DNA of 35,013 nucleotides from Bacteroidales bacterium (lineage in GTDB: Bacteria > Bacteroidota > Bacteroidia > Bacteroidales > JAFGXI01), in NCBI GenBank assembly GCA_016936665.1, contig JAFGXI010000019.1, forward strand, positions 1 through 35,013, in the 5' to 3' direction. Below are positions 33,616 to 35,013 of this stretch, piece after piece. The notes beneath the pieces were generated by a model, which was given only the letters and a program-made list of their open reading frames with translations, ran no database searches and was not told where the DNA came from. How positions within the stretch are numbered: position 1 is the first letter of the stretch; every line of letters begins with the position of its first letter. The position numbers and the translations under genes are program-made.

Positions 33616-35013
33616 CTACGATTCTATTTTATCGAGTTTAGCCTTGCCTAACAAAATAAAATTACTCTTAATATTATTGTCTGCTAATTGGCTTTCATCT
33701 TTAATCTGCATCCAATAAACATCTTCGCTTCTGTAATACAAGTTAGCAGAATTTGAAACAAAATTTATAGCTAACTTATTCACTATCTTTCCATTAATAA
33801 GAATGGATTCGTCTAATGCCATAATAAACCAGCCCTTTTCCACTATCTTTTTCTTCTTAAGCCAAATAGAATCGTAATAAATCTGCACCTTGTTTATCAA
33901 CTCTCCTTCAATTGTTGAGTGATATTCTATGCGATTGATGTTCTCTAGTTTTTCTGGAATATTTATTCGCGCCTTAATACCGACAAAATTCTCTTCGGCT
34001 GTATGCAAGTTATAAGTATTGAAACTCAAGTTAAAAACGCCCCATTCACCTTTAACTAAATTGAAATGGCTGAAGTGATCTGCAATGAAAATAAGCACAA
34101 ATAAACTGGAATAATTGTTTAAACTGAATGCTTCGTCTAAAGCTTTAGCAATGCTATAATAAGAGGCTGTGTATATAAACTCAACTGCAAAAATCAAACT
34201 GATTCCTATAGCTAATAATTGCCGTAAGTTAATCGACTTCATTTTAATATGATAATCGAAAAATACAGAATTGTTTAGCGAATTATTGATATATTTAATA
34301 AATGCTTTGGTAAGAATAATGAAGAAAAATACAAAGACAACGTAATAATCGTAAAACAGTAAATAATCGAAAACCCCATGCGCTGTTATCGAAATAAAGA
34401 AAAACAATAAAATTGTAGGAACAAATTTCCAATTGTTATAACGATAATTCGCAAGAATAAAACCGTAAGCAATGGTTGCCGAAAAGAACATATGACCCAT
34501 GCTTGAATATATGGCTCTTGCAGTATAAGTGTGCAAACTGCCTTCGGTAAAATAGATTAAATTCTCTGTAAATGCGAAGGCTAATGCAGACATAACCATG
34601 TAAAGCAAAATGTCGTAGGGCTCATTAATCAACTTGGGTTTGAGAAGTAAAATAAACATAAACGGAATTAACTTGACCGTTTCTTCTATTAAGCCAATGC
34701 CAAATATGCTAAAAAGCAAGTCGTTGAATGGTTTTCCATTTAAATAAAAATTCAAATTGACTTCAAAAAACTCATAGGCTATTAAACTCAGATTGGTTAA
34801 GAGGGCGCTGGTTAATACCACTAAAATGAGCCAATACTTTTTTTCGGGTTCAAATAAATCCAGTTTATAAAAGAATAAAAACCAAATAATCAAAATAATA
34901 AAAGCGACAAGCAACCCAATAGCATGAACACGTCCTAACCTTTCTTGATAGTGTAAACCAATAAAATGAAGGTAATCGCCCTTTATATAATACCAGTGGG
35001 CTTGAATACTTAA
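33616..35013 (-). CDS. PrsW-family intramembrane metalloprotease with extra C-terminal domain, 5' end cut by window
   Basis: The frame is open from the window edge (35013) to the TAG at 33616, giving 465 visible residues; the first in-frame start-like codon is a TTG at 34914, but 33 sense codons precede it, so the true start may lie outside. The PrsW core shows its motifs: IEETVK (Glu110, Glu111 of the visible part), FTENLIY, MGHMFFS and TAHGVFDY, with several membrane helices in about 34-240. Two further helices (about 265-330) lead into a soluble beta-rich C-terminal region (about 345-465) not typical of PrsW. PrsW proteins cut membrane substrates such as anti-sigma factors. The substrate here is unknown; the sigma factor in this window is about 14 kb away with no visible anti-sigma partner. 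Confidence 0.87.
   Translation of the reverse strand, partial: LSIQAHWYYIKGDYLHFIGLHYQERLGRVHAIGLLVAFIILIIWFLFFYKLDLFEPEKKYWLILVVLTSALLTNLSLIAYEFFEVNLNFYLNGKPFNDLLFSIFGIGLIEETVKLIPFMFILLLKPKLINEPYDILLYMVMSALAFAFTENLIYFTEGSLHTYTARAIYSSMGHMFFSATIAYGFILANYRYNNWKFVPTILLFFFISITAHGVFDYLLFYDYYVVFVFFFIILTKAFIKYINNSLNNSVFFDYHIKMKSINLRQLLAIGISLIFAVEFIYTASYYSIAKALDEAFSLNNYSSLFVLIFIADHFSHFNLVKGEWGVFNLSFNTYNLHTAEENFVGIKARINIPEKLENINRIEYHSTIEGELINKVQIYYDSIWLKKKKIVEKGWFIMALDESILINGKIVNKLAINFVSNSANLYYRSEDVYWMQIKDESQLADNNIKSNFILLGKAKLDKIES

Noticed and set aside
1..35013. CRISPR arrays, tRNA or rRNA genes, insertion sequences, prophage
   Set aside because: Looked for by eye on both strands; no regularly spaced repeats, no conserved RNA motifs and no transposase, integrase or phage proteins were seen.

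Overview
The window is a gene-dense, AT-rich chromosomal segment of a member of the Bacteroidota, probably class Bacteroidia or a close relative. Supporting marks are two giant secreted proteins with type IX secretion (T9SS) C-terminal sorting domains, Bacteroidota-specific families (GWxTD, DUF4292, DUF5689/DUF6359), a TonB-dependent receptor paired with a surface lipoprotein, promoter-like TAnnTTTG elements, and no obvious Shine-Dalgarno sequences. I see no rRNA, tRNA, CRISPR array, insertion sequence or prophage. No gene-free stretch exceeds 300 bases.

Layout. 1-6245: a partial small ACT-like protein; a von Willebrand A lipoprotein; divergent from it a TPR-LytS histidine kinase, its overlapping LytTR response regulator and a small PAS protein; then a convergent GWxTD protein. 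The vWA/kinase intergenic region carries three copies of TTTAGTKAA exactly 21 bp apart, the format of a LytTR operator. 6246-16133: a tandem-rhodanese lipoprotein, then two large T9SS cargo proteins, one with a propeller and Ig-like repeats and one with 14 Reg_prop blades. They share a C-terminal module of roughly 200 residues before the sorting domain. 16174-17355: a methyltransferase whose reading frame is cut by one in-frame TGA.

17345-21266: a minus-strand operon, read as HAD-type soluble P-type-ATPase-like protein, family 2 glycosyltransferase, ECF-like sigma factor, then TPR-SpoIIE phosphatase after a 53-nt gap. 21399-25604: a plus-strand run of dut, NDP-sugar pyrophosphorylase with hexapeptide repeats, TPR lipoprotein and DUF4292 protein, likely concerned with cell-envelope precursors and outer-membrane upkeep. 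25601-32807: a YqhD-like alcohol dehydrogenase and a secreted DNase I-fold nuclease/phosphatase on the minus strand, divergent from a TonB-dependent receptor and a surface lipoprotein with two predicted OB-like domains. 32857-35013: a TerB/DnaJ co-chaperone-like protein and a PrsW-type membrane protease, the latter running off the window.

The best candidate for an under-described system is the nuclease / TonB receptor / OB-fold surface lipoprotein locus, which could scavenge nucleic acid or organic phosphate. Next is the LytTR circuit with its triplicate operator. Both functional readings are inferences from domain content and gene order.
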